A stretch of 64,000 bases of DNA from Micromussa lordhowensis (lineage: Eukaryota > Cnidaria > Anthozoa > Scleractinia > Lobophylliidae), in assembly GCA_964020085.1 (NCBI GenBank), contig OZ026599.1, positions 29,109,033-29,173,032 on the forward strand, in the 5' to 3' direction. The notes under the pieces are model-generated. The model was not told where the DNA came from. It searched no databases and worked only from the letters and a program-made list of their open reading frames with translations. The translations under genes and the position numbers were made by a program. This document shows positions 41,593-49,915 of the stretch, one piece after another. Position 1 is the stretch's first letter. Each line of letters begins with the position of its first letter.

Positions 41593-42671
41593 AATGGTGG
41601 TAATACCAGTTGCTTACGCTCAATCCAGCTGTTGTACTTACTAGGCCAACCTTTCCATTGAACGAGAACTTTATCACCGCGTCGCTTTAATACTTTTTCA
41701 ATTCTGAAAAAATCATCTTCTTTTATATTGACTTTTTGCAATTCTGGTTCGTAAAATGCACCTTCCACGGGCGTTTCATCGTATTCTTTTATTCGGTACG
41801 CTGGTACTGGTAAATTTAGAATACGATCAATAATGAAGATTTCTTCTGTCCAACCTGGTAGATAGCCTTTTTTGAATGTGCGTTTCACTTTACTGATTCT
41901 CACTTTATCTCCAGGCAAGAATTTATACACGGGACGTTGACTTAGTTTTTTCTTGTACAAGGTTTTCCAAACTTTTTCATCATTGGACATGTTCACATTT
42001 TCTGGTGCCATTTTAATAGAACCATGAACGGACGCATTATAACTCTTGACAAGGTCAGGTAACATCCACAAGTATTTTAGAGTGTTGTTGGCTGTGAAAG
42101 CACGATACATCCGTTCTTTTAGGGTTCTGTTAAATCGTTCTACAGTCGATGCTTTGGTTTCACCTTGAGTACTGAAATGATGAATACCTTGGTCTTTTAA
42201 AAAAGCTTGAAATGTCTTGTTGTAAAATTCACTACCTTTGTCTGTTTGAAGTTGAATAGGTTTACGTCCTTCTTTCAAAATAGACTCAAATCCACGTTTT
42301 TGTTCTGCACCTGTCTTGTTCTTTAATGGAACCACCCATGCGTACTTACTCAATACGTCAATCACAGTTAGTAAATACTTGAATCCTTTATTTTCTTTAC
42401 TGAGATTCTTGATGTCTACTAAATCTGCTGCCCATTGATGATCGATGGATAAAGCAACTGTAGGATTCGTGCTGTACTTGCGCCGTACGGGCTTGTGAAG
42501 AGTGTAAGTTAAGTTTCGTCTCAAAATAGGTTGTATTTTTTTCAGTGATAATCCTGTAGCTTTTCTCAATCGATCCACTCCGCCATAACTACCAGGATTT
42601 GCCGGGTCATAGTAAACTTTCATCACTTTTCTTTGTAATGTATCCAATCTTTTCTTCTTTTTAGCACTCAT
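41589..42671 (-). CDS. Retroviral-like integrase with chromodomain, 360 aa
   Basis: Starts at ATG 42671, overlapping the previous stop as ATGA. The rve core has a candidate DDE triad: D83 (WAADLVDI), D144 (LQTDKGSEF) and E178 (TVERFNR). A C-terminal chromodomain covers about 322-352 (RIEKVLKRR, VLVQWKGWPSKYNSWIE). The enzyme joins TIR ends to target DNA with a 6-bp stagger, as seen here. Chromodomains read histone marks, which could explain insertion into satellite heterochromatin. All key residues are present. Confidence 0.95.
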   Translation of the reverse strand: MSAKKKKRLDTLQRKVMKVYYDPANPGSYGGVDRLRKATGLSLKKIQPILRRNLTYTLHKPVRRKYSTNPTVALSIDHQWAADLVDIKNLSKENKGFKYLLTVIDVLSKYAWVVPLKNKTGAEQKRGFESILKEGRKPIQLQTDKGSEFYNKTFQAFLKDQGIHHFSTQGETKASTVERFNRTLKERMYRAFTANNTLKYLWMLPDLVKSYNASVHGSIKMAPENVNMSNDEKVWKTLYKKKLSQRPVYKFLPGDKVRISKVKRTFKKGYLPGWTEEIFIIDRILNLPVPAYRIKEYDETPVEGAFYEPELQKVNIKEDDFFRIEKVLKRRGDKVLVQWKGWPSKYNSWIERKQLVLPPL

Positions 42672-43024
42672 CTTAAAAACGATCTAGCCACACAGGTCAA
42701 CAAACAATTAACTAATCCTCTAAGAAGTTGCCTAAAAGTGGGAACCTTGTTTGGGTACTTGTTAAATACCCATTCTTTGTGATTGATAAAATCTTCTTCT
42801 GGTAACTTCATCCGCATGTTTTCCATGTGAGCAATAAAATGATACATAGTGAACTCTGATGTAGTATCTTGTATTTGGTCTGTAAAAACTGCTTTAGGAT
42901 CAAACAAAATCACTGTAGAATCATCCTCCTCATTTTTCCAAACCGAGTAAACACTATCACCATCCATACCATTCCAAATACGTTTCCACATCCACTCCTT
43001 CGTAGTATTCTTCACTCGTGCCAT
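42668..43024 (-). CDS. Hypothetical protein, 118 aa, first gene of the integrase unit
   Basis: Start chosen at ATG 43024 (MARVKNTTKEW) because the TATAAAA box at 43069-43075 sits about 45 bp upstream; an earlier ATG at 43066 would touch the TATA box. Two Trp-rich stretches (EWMWKRIWNGMDG, YSVWKNEEDD), then a hydrophobic C-terminus (LLRGLVNCLLTCVARSF). Its TGA overlaps the integrase ATG. No family recognised. Confidence 0.6.
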   Translation of the reverse strand: MARVKNTTKEWMWKRIWNGMDGDSVYSVWKNEEDDSTVILFDPKAVFTDQIQDTTSEFTMYHFIAHMENMRMKLPEEDFINHKEWVFNKYPNKVPTFRQLLRGLVNCLLTCVARSFLR

Positions 43025-43068
43025 AATAACAGCAAACATGAATTGAATAACAACATACCATACCATTT

Positions 43069-43126
43069 TTTTATATGTATACGAACTGTCAATCACATTT
43101 GATTGACTTCACTGAATGCTATAAAA
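43069..43126. promoter_or_regulatory. Compact divergent promoter (two TATA boxes)
   Basis: A minus-strand TATAAAA at 43069-43075 serves the 118-aa/integrase/penton unit. A plus-strand TATAAAA at 43120-43126 serves the 220-aa gene. The boxes are about 45 bp apart, so the two start sites are divergent and close. Confidence 0.65.
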
Positions 43127-43158
43127 CGAATGATTTTTTTATTTTTATTTCTTATTAC

Positions 43159-43821
43159 ATGGGTAATTCTACTCCAACCATGTGTCATTTTGAAGAACCT
43201 TTTAAAAAACCCATTTTTGTTGACACAGAAGAACCTATACGAAGAGATGGGGGTATAGTATACAGAAGCGCCTTTTATAATAGTTTACATGAAACTCAAT
43301 GGAAGAAATATTGGATCATGGCTATCCTAAAAGTCATTCACAGTAAAGAAGACCTTGAACCAAAAAACCATGCTGTTTTTTCCATAGAAAGCATTCAACA
43401 AGCAACTGAGTTACAGCACAAAATTTGGAGAGGATTACAAAGATTGAAATTTGACGAGATCTATGACACATGGAAGAAAATGTTGATTGAGTATGGTATA
43501 ATGCATACTCCCTGGAATGAAGAAGATTGTGAATTTGTCAGAAAAATGATGTCTTCTGAAAAGATGACGGAAGCAATCTTGACAGAAATCGTGTCATTCA
43601 ACAAACAAGGTATGGTATTCACTTATGAGCTCTTAGGATTCATTCACCAAGACATTGATGACATATTCAATTGGTCAAGATGTCAATCAATCGATTGCTC
43701 GTACTGGCGCGGATTGGATGAAATTGATATGACGCCAACAATGTCTATCGGGAAACAATCTAGCACATATAAATCGATGTCAGACCTCAGTTCGCTCTCT
43801 TCGATGCGGGATTCAAGATGA
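43159..43821 (+). CDS. Hypothetical protein, 220 aa
   Basis: Start chosen at ATG 43159 (MGNSTPTMCHF), 33-39 bp after the TATAAAA; the frame is open upstream but includes the promoter. Gly2 with small polar residues after it could allow N-myristoylation, though the signal is weak. The middle is helical with several Trp (WKKYWIMAILKVIH, HKIWRGLQRLKF). The tail is Ser-rich (MSDLSSLSSM). Its stop overlaps the next ATG as ATGA. Function unknown. Confidence 0.6.
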   Translation: MGNSTPTMCHFEEPFKKPIFVDTEEPIRRDGGIVYRSAFYNSLHETQWKKYWIMAILKVIHSKEDLEPKNHAVFSIESIQQATELQHKIWRGLQRLKFDEIYDTWKKMLIEYGIMHTPWNEEDCEFVRKMMSSEKMTEAILTEIVSFNKQGMVFTYELLGFIHQDIDDIFNWSRCQSIDCSYWRGLDEIDMTPTMSIGKQSSTYKSMSDLSSLSSMRDSR

Positions 43822-44532
43822 GTAAATCATTGTCAGCGATGAAAAGATTGGTAGAGACTATGCCCCCCGTTGAAAAAGAGAAGAAAAAAAAAAATCAAAA
43901 GAAGTAAAAAAGAAGAAGAAAGTCATCCATCTTTAAAGAAAGCAGAAACACCAACAACAACCACCATTCCATTGAGTGTGGTAGAAGAACCGTTACCATT
44001 AGTCACCACAGACACATTTCTTCCATCACTCGACTTTGAACATGAGCAAGCCATGGTCAATTTACTGGATGAAATGATTTCTGGTCCACCCAATACAGCA
44101 GTTACCACACACATCACACCACCACCAATCATTCCAGCTCCAAGATTGACATTCTCGGAAGTGAAACAATATGATATCAATGTGTGTCCATTCCACCAAG
44201 TGAACCTCAGCACCTTTGAGGCCAGATCTAACAAGAAAACATACGTGAAGTGCCAGCTGGTACCTTGTGGATTATTCACTGACATTGATGAGATAATACC
44301 TTACATGAACATTATCCACACAAAGATTCATGCAGTGTACAAGAAACTACAAGGAGCAATCAAATGTGAATGCAACAATCAAGCTTCACTGCGTGTCAGT
44401 AAATCTGCAAGTAACTTTGAAAGGCCCTATTTCGCTTGTAGGGATAATGATGGATGTCGCTTTTTTCAGTGGGCTGATGTCCCTTTTACAATAAGAACTC
44501 AACGACTACAAGAAAAGTTCAACCAAGTTTAA
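43818..44532 (+). pseudogene. zf-GRF-type zinc finger gene interrupted at an 11-A tract
   Basis: ATG 43818 overlaps the preceding stop (ATGA), but that frame ends about 25 codons on, just after an 11-A run (43884-43894). The long downstream frame, open to 44532, has no ATG at its beginning and is offset by one base, so a one-base length difference in the run separates the halves. The downstream part has a Pro/Thr-rich linker, a CPFHQVNL...C zinc-like region and a C-terminal GRF-type finger (IKCECN, then PYFACRDN and CRFFQWAD). Such fingers bind single-stranded nucleic acid. It could be a true mutation, an assembly error, or programmed slippage. Confidence 0.65.
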
Positions 44533-44576
44533 TGAAAAAAACCATTTACACTTTTTTGTAAAGAGTGTCGCTGATC

Positions 44577-45119
44577 TTAAATATTAATTAATTCGTCCTG
44601 TTCGTCAAGCATTCTTTTCATTACATTTTGTTCAAACTTGTTGAACTCTTGAAAATAAAGTTTAATATGATTGACATATCGCTTCGCTTTCTTTCTCTGA
44701 CGTATGTTCAAATGATTGACAAAAGGTTCAAACGTGAAACAGAGCATCAACCTCAAAAATGTTGCTCGATCCACAGGAGGTTTTACCCCCAAGTTCCAAA
44801 TTAAATTCTTTCTTATTGCACAGATAGCGTGGAACAGCGTCATAGCGAAAACCTTCTCAATCCGACGGTAACGACGTTTAGACCGCGTCCAATTTTCCCG
44901 CTCTTGATCCATGAACAAGTAGATCTCGTGAATCATTATCTGCAATTGGCTCGTGTGTGAAAAATGGTACATGATGGTTCTTCCTACCAAAAGATCTTTG
45001 ATGGGTATATCATTGGATTCCATTCGATTGATCCATTCTACATTTAAGCTATCGATCGCTTCTTCAATAGTGACCCCACTTCTTCTCACTTCTTGCTGAA
45101 CATCTACAAAACTACCCAT
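44577..45119 (-). CDS. Hypothetical protein, 180 aa, divergent from polB
   Basis: Start chosen at ATG 45119 (MGSFVDVQQEV), 40 bp after a TATATAAG. All-helical appearance, with a basic middle (RSKRRYRRIEKVF) and a hydrophobic helix after it. The C-terminal part is charged (RQRKKAKRYVNHIKLYFQEF). It shares the duplicated promoter module with the RING pair, so it is probably an early gene. No family recognised. Confidence 0.65.
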   Translation of the reverse strand: MGSFVDVQQEVRRSGVTIEEAIDSLNVEWINRMESNDIPIKDLLVGRTIMYHFSHTSQLQIMIHEIYLFMDQERENWTRSKRRYRRIEKVFAMTLFHAICAIRKNLIWNLGVKPPVDRATFLRLMLCFTFEPFVNHLNIRQRKKAKRYVNHIKLYFQEFNKFEQNVMKRMLDEQDELINI

Positions 45120-45156
45120 CTTCAATTAAAGCGGTGAAGTCAACTACTTACATACT

Positions 45157-45164
45157 TATATAAA
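45157..45164 (-). promoter_or_regulatory. TATA box of the 180-aa gene
   Basis: TATATAAG on the minus strand, about 40 bp before ATG 45119. Confidence 0.6.
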
Positions 45165-45169
45165 GAATA

Positions 45170-45271
45170 ATATAACACGTGATGTCTACGTCATAGGGTC
45201 ACATGACCTACTGAGGGGATGGGGGGGTATCCCCCATTCTCAATATGAGGTCACGTGATAGGTCACATGGT
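45170..45271. promoter_or_regulatory. Shared divergent-promoter module, copy 2
   Basis: Holds CACGTGATGTCTACGTCATAG and CACATGAC (half B, direct relative to copy 1). It also holds GGGGGGGTATCCCCC and CACGTG at 45252 (half A, inverted relative to copy 1). Half A is next to polB here and next to the RING-cassette gene in copy 1, in the same orientation relative to the gene. Confidence 0.7.
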
Positions 45272-45283
45272 ACAAATATATAC

Positions 45284-45290
45284 TATAAAA
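45284..45290 (+). promoter_or_regulatory. TATA box of polB
   Basis: TATAAAA, 48-54 bp before ATG 45338. It decides against the earlier in-frame ATG at 45245, which lies inside the promoter module. Confidence 0.65.
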
Positions 45291-45337
45291 CAGGTCGACA
45301 ATCTTCAAAAAAATCACATTTGAATAAGAAGGAGAAG

Positions 45338-48300
45338 ATGGCTAATCGTTTTTTCAAGTTCAATTTAGAACAATTCCGAGACAGAACAGCAAGAAGCTAT
45401 GGATTGAGAAGAACCTCTTATCATCTACGTGTGACCAACCCACCAGAAACACGACCTACAAGACATGCTAACATAGTAAGAGAATTTGAAGAAGGATTGA
45501 CAGATGCCATAGACAATTTGATAGAAGACTTGCCAGATCATGATAGAATTCAACTTTATTTGAGTTCGAATCGCTTACGAAGTGCTCACACTTCAGCACC
45601 TGTCAGTGTGAGTGGTTGGAGAGACACCATGGGGGTTTCGAGACAAATTTTGAATCAAATTTCAAAAATGTTGAACTCGAACGAAAACTTTGAAGTGGAT
45701 GACACTTTACAATTAGATATCACACACGTTAAAATGCCAGAACCTGGTACAGGAAAAAGAAGATGGAAATTCGGCATGGACAACTACACCGAATTACTTA
45801 AAAAGAAACAAAGTGTCATCGTCATCCAAAACAAAGATGAACTTTGTTGTGCTCGAGCTCTGGTAACAGCCCGAGCGAAAGTAGACAACAGCACTGAATA
45901 TAATAACATAAAGAGAGGACGTGAAAGTCAAGAAACGCAAGCAAGAGAATTACATTCGCAAGCTGGTGTCACTATAGGACCATGTGGACTCAAAGAAATC
46001 GCACAATTTCAAGCAATCTTAAATGATTATCAAATCATAGTTATTTCTGCTGAACATGGACATAGTATCGTGTACAAAGGTCCTGAACGACAGAAGCAAC
46101 TTATGCTGTTGATGCATGATGCCCACTTTGATGTCATTACTTCTCTAGCAGGGTTTTTTTCAAAAAATTATTTTTGTTTAAGCTGTGAAAGAGGATACTT
46201 TCACGACAATATAAAAGAACACAACTGTAATGGAAAAAAGTGCTTTGCCTGCCACCAAGTTGACTGTGATGATTTTAAAAGAAAATTAAATGAAGTCCCA
46301 GAAATCAAATGCACTTATTGCAATCGAGGATTTTACGGTGCCATTTGTCAAACAAACCATTTGATACGTACTGCCAGTGGACAATCAGCTGATCATCATA
46401 AAAAGAAGAGTCTGTGTCAATCACACAAACTATGTTCAGAATGTGGAAAAAACAAAAATAGAAAGCATGTATGTGGTGAAAATGAATGTCTTTCATGTAA
46501 AAAAACAGTGAACTTACAACAACACAAGTGTTACATTCAATGCTCTGACTTAGATGAAGATGCGTACGATGATGAAAACGAAACACATCCTGTATTTGTT
46601 TATTTTGACATTGAAGCCAGACAAGACACGGGAAATCACATTGCCAATCTCGTTTGTGCAGAAACTGATCAAGATGGTGAAAAACACTCGTTTTATGGAG
46701 ATACCTGTTTAGAAGAATTCCTGAAATGGGTGCATTCCGTTGCCAATCAAGAAGACATAGAGAAAGTTATTGTTGTGGCACACAATTTCAAAGGCTATGA
46801 TGGATACCTCATCTTGGAGGAACTTTATAGACAGCATGTGACCAACCTCAACCTGATTGTAACAGGAGCCAAGATTCTCAGTGCTCAATTACCCAATGTG
46901 AAATTCATTGATTCAATGAATTTTTTTCCTATGGCATTGGCAAACTTTCCCAAAACATTTGGTTTGAAAGAACTGAAGAAAGGATTCTTCCCACATTTTT
47001 TCAACACGGTAGAAAATCAGAATTACAAAGGACCCATTCCAGACGTCCACTACTACGACCCTGACGGCATGTCTCCCAGCAAGCGAGAGGAATTTTTGAA
47101 ATGGCATGAAAGTAAAGTCAAAGCCAATTACATGTTTGACTTTCAACAAGAACTGTTGACGTATTGTCAATCAGACGTGCGCCTTCTCAAAGAAGGGTGT
47201 ATGAATTTTCAAAGAGAATTTAAAGCTATGATTGGATTCAATCCTATGCGTCACTGCATCACCATTGCCTCGGCGTGTAATGTGGCCTACCGAAGAAACT
47301 GGATGCCAGAAAACAAAATTGCCATTGAACCTATGTACGGGTGGAGACCCGCACATATTCAATCCATGATTGCCCTCGAATGGTTGTATTGGGAAGAAAA
47401 TAAACTAAAACATGAAGAACAAACCCCTCGAATAGCGCATGCCAGGAACCGCGGTGAAAGGCGTCTCAAACATGGAGCTTTCAATGACTTTTTAGTGGAT
47501 GGCTACGACGAGCAAACCAAAACAGTGTATGAATTTCAGGGGTGCTTTTACCATGGTTGTCTTGAATGCTTTCCAAATCGTCAACAAAATCACCCCAAGC
47601 ACAACAATAAATCCATGCACATGGTCAGGTTGCAAACGAAACAAAAAGTAGAAAAACTTCAAGAGCTAGGCTATACCGTGATTGAAATGTGGGAATGTCA
47701 ATGGAATGATCTCAAAAAAAACAATCAAGACATTGGAAACTTTGTTTCCAAATTAAAGTTGACCACTGCATTGAATCCACGGGATGCCTTTTTCGGTGGA
47801 CGCACCAATGCAATATGGCTTCATCACAAGGTGAAAGAGGACGAAGAAATCCATTACATGGATGTGACATCACTTTATCCATGGGCGAACAAGAATATGG
47901 AATATCCCATTGGTCATCCAGAATTCATTGATCAACCCAAGACAACAAATATCGACCGCTACTTTGGTGTAATCAAATGTGACATTCTTCCACCCTATGA
48001 ACTCTATCACCCTGTATTGCCATACAGGCAAGGAAAAAAACTAACATTTCCTCTGTGTAGAACATGTGTGGAAACAGAATCAGTCAAACCCATACGCGAA
48101 CGAAACATGCATTGCAATCACACTCTTGAGGAAAGAACTCTAACAGGTACTTGGTGCACTCCAGAATTGAACAAAGCCATTGACAAAGGCTATACAATAA
48201 AGTACATTTACGAAGTATGGCACTTTAAAGAAAAATCCACAGATCTTTTCAGAAAATACATTGACACCTTCTTAAAGTTAAAGCAGGAAGCTTCAGGATG

Positions 48301-49150
48301 GCCTGGTGAATGTCAAACAGAGGAAGATCGAGCCAAGTATGTGACTGATTACCAAAAGCATGAAAAGATTCAACTCGAACCACAGAAAATCTGTAAAAAT
48401 CCTGGAAAACGACAACTGGCAAAATTGATGTTAAATTCATTCTGGGGCAAGTTTGGACAACGATCCAATCTCACGCAAGTAACTACTTGTGACAAACCTG
48501 ACCTTTTTTTTCAGATCCTACAAGATGACAGTCAACTCATTCACCGGATTGAAATTATGAATGAAGAAATGGTAGAAATATTTCATTCATTTCAGCAAGA
48601 GTGTGATCCCATTCAAATCAATGTGAACATTTTCATTGCCTGTTTCACAACATGTTACGCAAGACTCAAACTCTATGAGGCATTAGACCAATTACAAGAA
48701 CAGGTATTGTACTTTGACACAGATTCAGTGGTGTACGTATGGAAACCTGGTCAAACCTGTATTACTGTTGGAAACTACTTGGGAGAATTCACCTCGGAGT
48801 TACAAGAAGGGGATCATATTCAAGAATTTGTAGCAGCTGGACCCAAGAATTACGCCTATGTTACCAAAAATGGAGAAACCTGTTGTAAAGTCAGAGGATT
48901 CACACTCAACACCCGAGGGCAACAAGTCCTGAATTTCACAAGTATGAAAGACTTGGTTCTAACTGAAATTTTAGAACCTGAAAACGAAACACGTACTTTA
49001 ACATTAAACAATCCTCATAAAATCGTACGAGAGCCAGCCACCAAGAAGATCAAGACCGTGGAACAAGACAAACAGTACAAGTTGGTCTTCGACAAACGCA
49101 TCTTAGACATGAACACTTTTAAATCTTATCCCTATGGATACAAACAATGA
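45338..49150 (+). CDS. Protein-primed DNA polymerase B, 1270 aa
   Basis: Start chosen at MANRFFKFN after the TATA box. The N-terminal part has Cys/His clusters (CLSCERGYFHDN, CFACHQVDC). The exonuclease motifs are FDIEA (about 423), NFKGYD (about 481) and YCQSD (about 608). A GCFYHGC-type segment (about 735) common in Polinton PolB follows. The polymerase motifs are A, DVTSLYP (about 841); B, KLMLNSFWGKFG (about 1028); and C, YFDTDS (about 1125). It replicates linear element DNA from terminal protein primers. No break seen. A second partial copy at the right window edge is near-identical. Confidence 0.96.
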   Translation: MANRFFKFNLEQFRDRTARSYGLRRTSYHLRVTNPPETRPTRHANIVREFEEGLTDAIDNLIEDLPDHDRIQLYLSSNRLRSAHTSAPVSVSGWRDTMGVSRQILNQISKMLNSNENFEVDDTLQLDITHVKMPEPGTGKRRWKFGMDNYTELLKKKQSVIVIQNKDELCCARALVTARAKVDNSTEYNNIKRGRESQETQARELHSQAGVTIGPCGLKEIAQFQAILNDYQIIVISAEHGHSIVYKGPERQKQLMLLMHDAHFDVITSLAGFFSKNYFCLSCERGYFHDNIKEHNCNGKKCFACHQVDCDDFKRKLNEVPEIKCTYCNRGFYGAICQTNHLIRTASGQSADHHKKKSLCQSHKLCSECGKNKNRKHVCGENECLSCKKTVNLQQHKCYIQCSDLDEDAYDDENETHPVFVYFDIEARQDTGNHIANLVCAETDQDGEKHSFYGDTCLEEFLKWVHSVANQEDIEKVIVVAHNFKGYDGYLILEELYRQHVTNLNLIVTGAKILSAQLPNVKFIDSMNFFPMALANFPKTFGLKELKKGFFPHFFNTVENQNYKGPIPDVHYYDPDGMSPSKREEFLKWHESKVKANYMFDFQQELLTYCQSDVRLLKEGCMNFQREFKAMIGFNPMRHCITIASACNVAYRRNWMPENKIAIEPMYGWRPAHIQSMIALEWLYWEENKLKHEEQTPRIAHARNRGERRLKHGAFNDFLVDGYDEQTKTVYEFQGCFYHGCLECFPNRQQNHPKHNNKSMHMVRLQTKQKVEKLQELGYTVIEMWECQWNDLKKNNQDIGNFVSKLKLTTALNPRDAFFGGRTNAIWLHHKVKEDEEIHYMDVTSLYPWANKNMEYPIGHPEFIDQPKTTNIDRYFGVIKCDILPPYELYHPVLPYRQGKKLTFPLCRTCVETESVKPIRERNMHCNHTLEERTLTGTWCTPELNKAIDKGYTIKYIYEVWHFKEKSTDLFRKYIDTFLKLKQEASGWPGECQTEEDRAKYVTDYQKHEKIQLEPQKICKNPGKRQLAKLMLNSFWGKFGQRSNLTQVTTCDKPDLFFQILQDDSQLIHRIEIMNEEMVEIFHSFQQECDPIQINVNIFIACFTTCYARLKLYEALDQLQEQVLYFDTDSVVYVWKPGQTCITVGNYLGEFTSELQEGDHIQEFVAAGPKNYAYVTKNGETCCKVRGFTLNTRGQQVLNFTSMKDLVLTEILEPENETRTLTLNNPHKIVREPATKKIKTVEQDKQYKLVFDKRILDMNTFKSYPYGYKQ

Positions 49151-49271
49151 ATGAAACAAATGTTTTTTATTACTTTTTTATAGGTTTATACAATTTTTAA
49201 TAGAAATGAAATTCAGGATTGTAACATGATGTTTATAGAGTTCTTCAAGGATCATGTAGTCATCGTACCCA

Positions 49272-49328
49272 TATGTTGTTGTTGTTGTTGCTGCTGTTGC
49301 TACTGTTGCTGCTGCTTCTTCTTCTCCA
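49272..49328. repeat. TTG/CTG trinucleotide tract
   Basis: An imperfect triplet run (GTTGTTGTTGTTGTTGCTGCTG and similar) between polB and the 63-aa gene. The same tract is present in Polinton 2 at 63242-63298. Confidence 0.8.
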
Positions 49329-49334
49329 ACATTT

Positions 49335-49363
49335 TCGAGTAAGTCAAGACGACATGTGTAAAC
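49335..49363. repeat. 29-bp direct repeat, copy 1
   Basis: Identical to 49643-49671 (begins TCGAGTAAGTCAAGACG, ends GTGTAAAC). It covers the last codons and stop of the 63-aa gene and includes GTAAGT and the palindrome ACATGT. Confidence 0.85.
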
Positions 49364-49535
49364 TGTCTAAGGACTCTTCATATTTGACTGGATGATTCTC
49401 AAGTTGTTTGTATATCACTTGATGAAGAGAAGGGAAGTCTTGTAGTAGTCGTCTTCGACTATCTCCTTCAGCGATTCTTCTTACAATCTCTTCTGTTGGT
49501 TTCTTTTTTACCGGCTCTCCATCATCTTTATACAT
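49344..49535 (-). CDS. Small helical protein, 63 aa
   Basis: Starts at ATG 49535, about 20 bp after a TATATA. Highly charged and helical (EEIVRRIAEGDSRRRLLQDF, LHQVIYKQLENHPVKYEE). The sequence is the same in Polinton 2 (63035-63226), but both copies are nearly identical throughout, so this does not prove selection. Possibly a DNA-binding or regulatory protein. No family recognised. Confidence 0.5.
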   Translation of the reverse strand: MYKDDGEPVKKKPTEEIVRRIAEGDSRRRLLQDFPSLHQVIYKQLENHPVKYEESLDSLHMSS

Positions 49536-49642
49536 CACTTCTCTTACATGGAATGTATATAGGGGATCGTTCTCTTTACATCGTAAACGATGCCCATGAC
49601 TTGATATCGCAGACTAAGACTATAACTCACTACCCATCGTAA

Positions 49643-49671
49643 TCGAGTAAGTCAAGACGACATGTGTAAAC
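49643..49671. repeat. 29-bp direct repeat, copy 2
   Basis: The second copy lies 65 bp inside the right TIR. The two copies frame the 63-aa gene and its promoter. Confidence 0.85.
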
Positions 49672-49736
49672 ATAGGTGTTTGTTCATATGTAAATATTGT
49701 AAATAAAATCAATTTTAAAATCATATCCGTTTTGTC

Positions 49737-49909
49737 TGTTGTGCGCAGGCGCGACTCGGCCCCAGTAGCGCACTCGGTATTCAAGATGGCGCTGGAATGG
49801 AATGTGAGAATGGAATGTGCTAGCTGCATTCTGATTGGTCCATTTTGGTCACGTGGTATCAATCCTGCTCTCTGATTGGTTATGACCCAGAGGCGCGTAC
49901 TGTACTACT
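49737..49909 (-). repeat. Polinton 1 right terminal inverted repeat
   Basis: 173 bp, reverse complement of 26288-26460 with two differences. It matches 62661-62833 of Polinton 2. Confidence 0.95.
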
Positions 49910-49915
49910 TTTTTC
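49910..49915. repeat. Target site duplication, right copy (TTTTTC)
   Basis: Matches 26282-26287. The satellite T-tract and CTGGCC continue directly after it. Confidence 0.92.

Larger units (their letters stand above)
26288..49909. mobile_element. Polinton/Maverick element 1, complete
   Basis: A 23,622-bp element bounded by 173-bp terminal inverted repeats that begin AGTAGTACAG and end CTGTACTACT, flanked by a perfect TTTTTC duplication. It carries integrase, protein-primed PolB, packaging ATPase, adenovirus-type protease, double-jelly-roll major capsid protein and penton-like minor capsid protein, which is the full Polinton core set. The length includes a 1.6-kb LINE insertion. The satellite monomer resumes in register on the other side, so the whole element can be excised on paper. 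Damage seen: a LINE inside one cassette exon and an 11-A frameshift in the zf-GRF gene. Confidence 0.96.

Noticed and set aside
43024..43096. Longer start of the 118-aa protein at 43066 or 43096
   Set aside because: The TATAAAA box lies within or against that segment. ATG 43024 has the usual spacing.
43923..44285. 120-aa minus-strand ORF opposite the GRF gene
   Set aside because: Antisense to a domain-bearing frame, with no TATA or homology of its own.
46305..48440. Short minus-strand ORFs inside polB
   Set aside because: Antisense shadows of a strongly supported gene.
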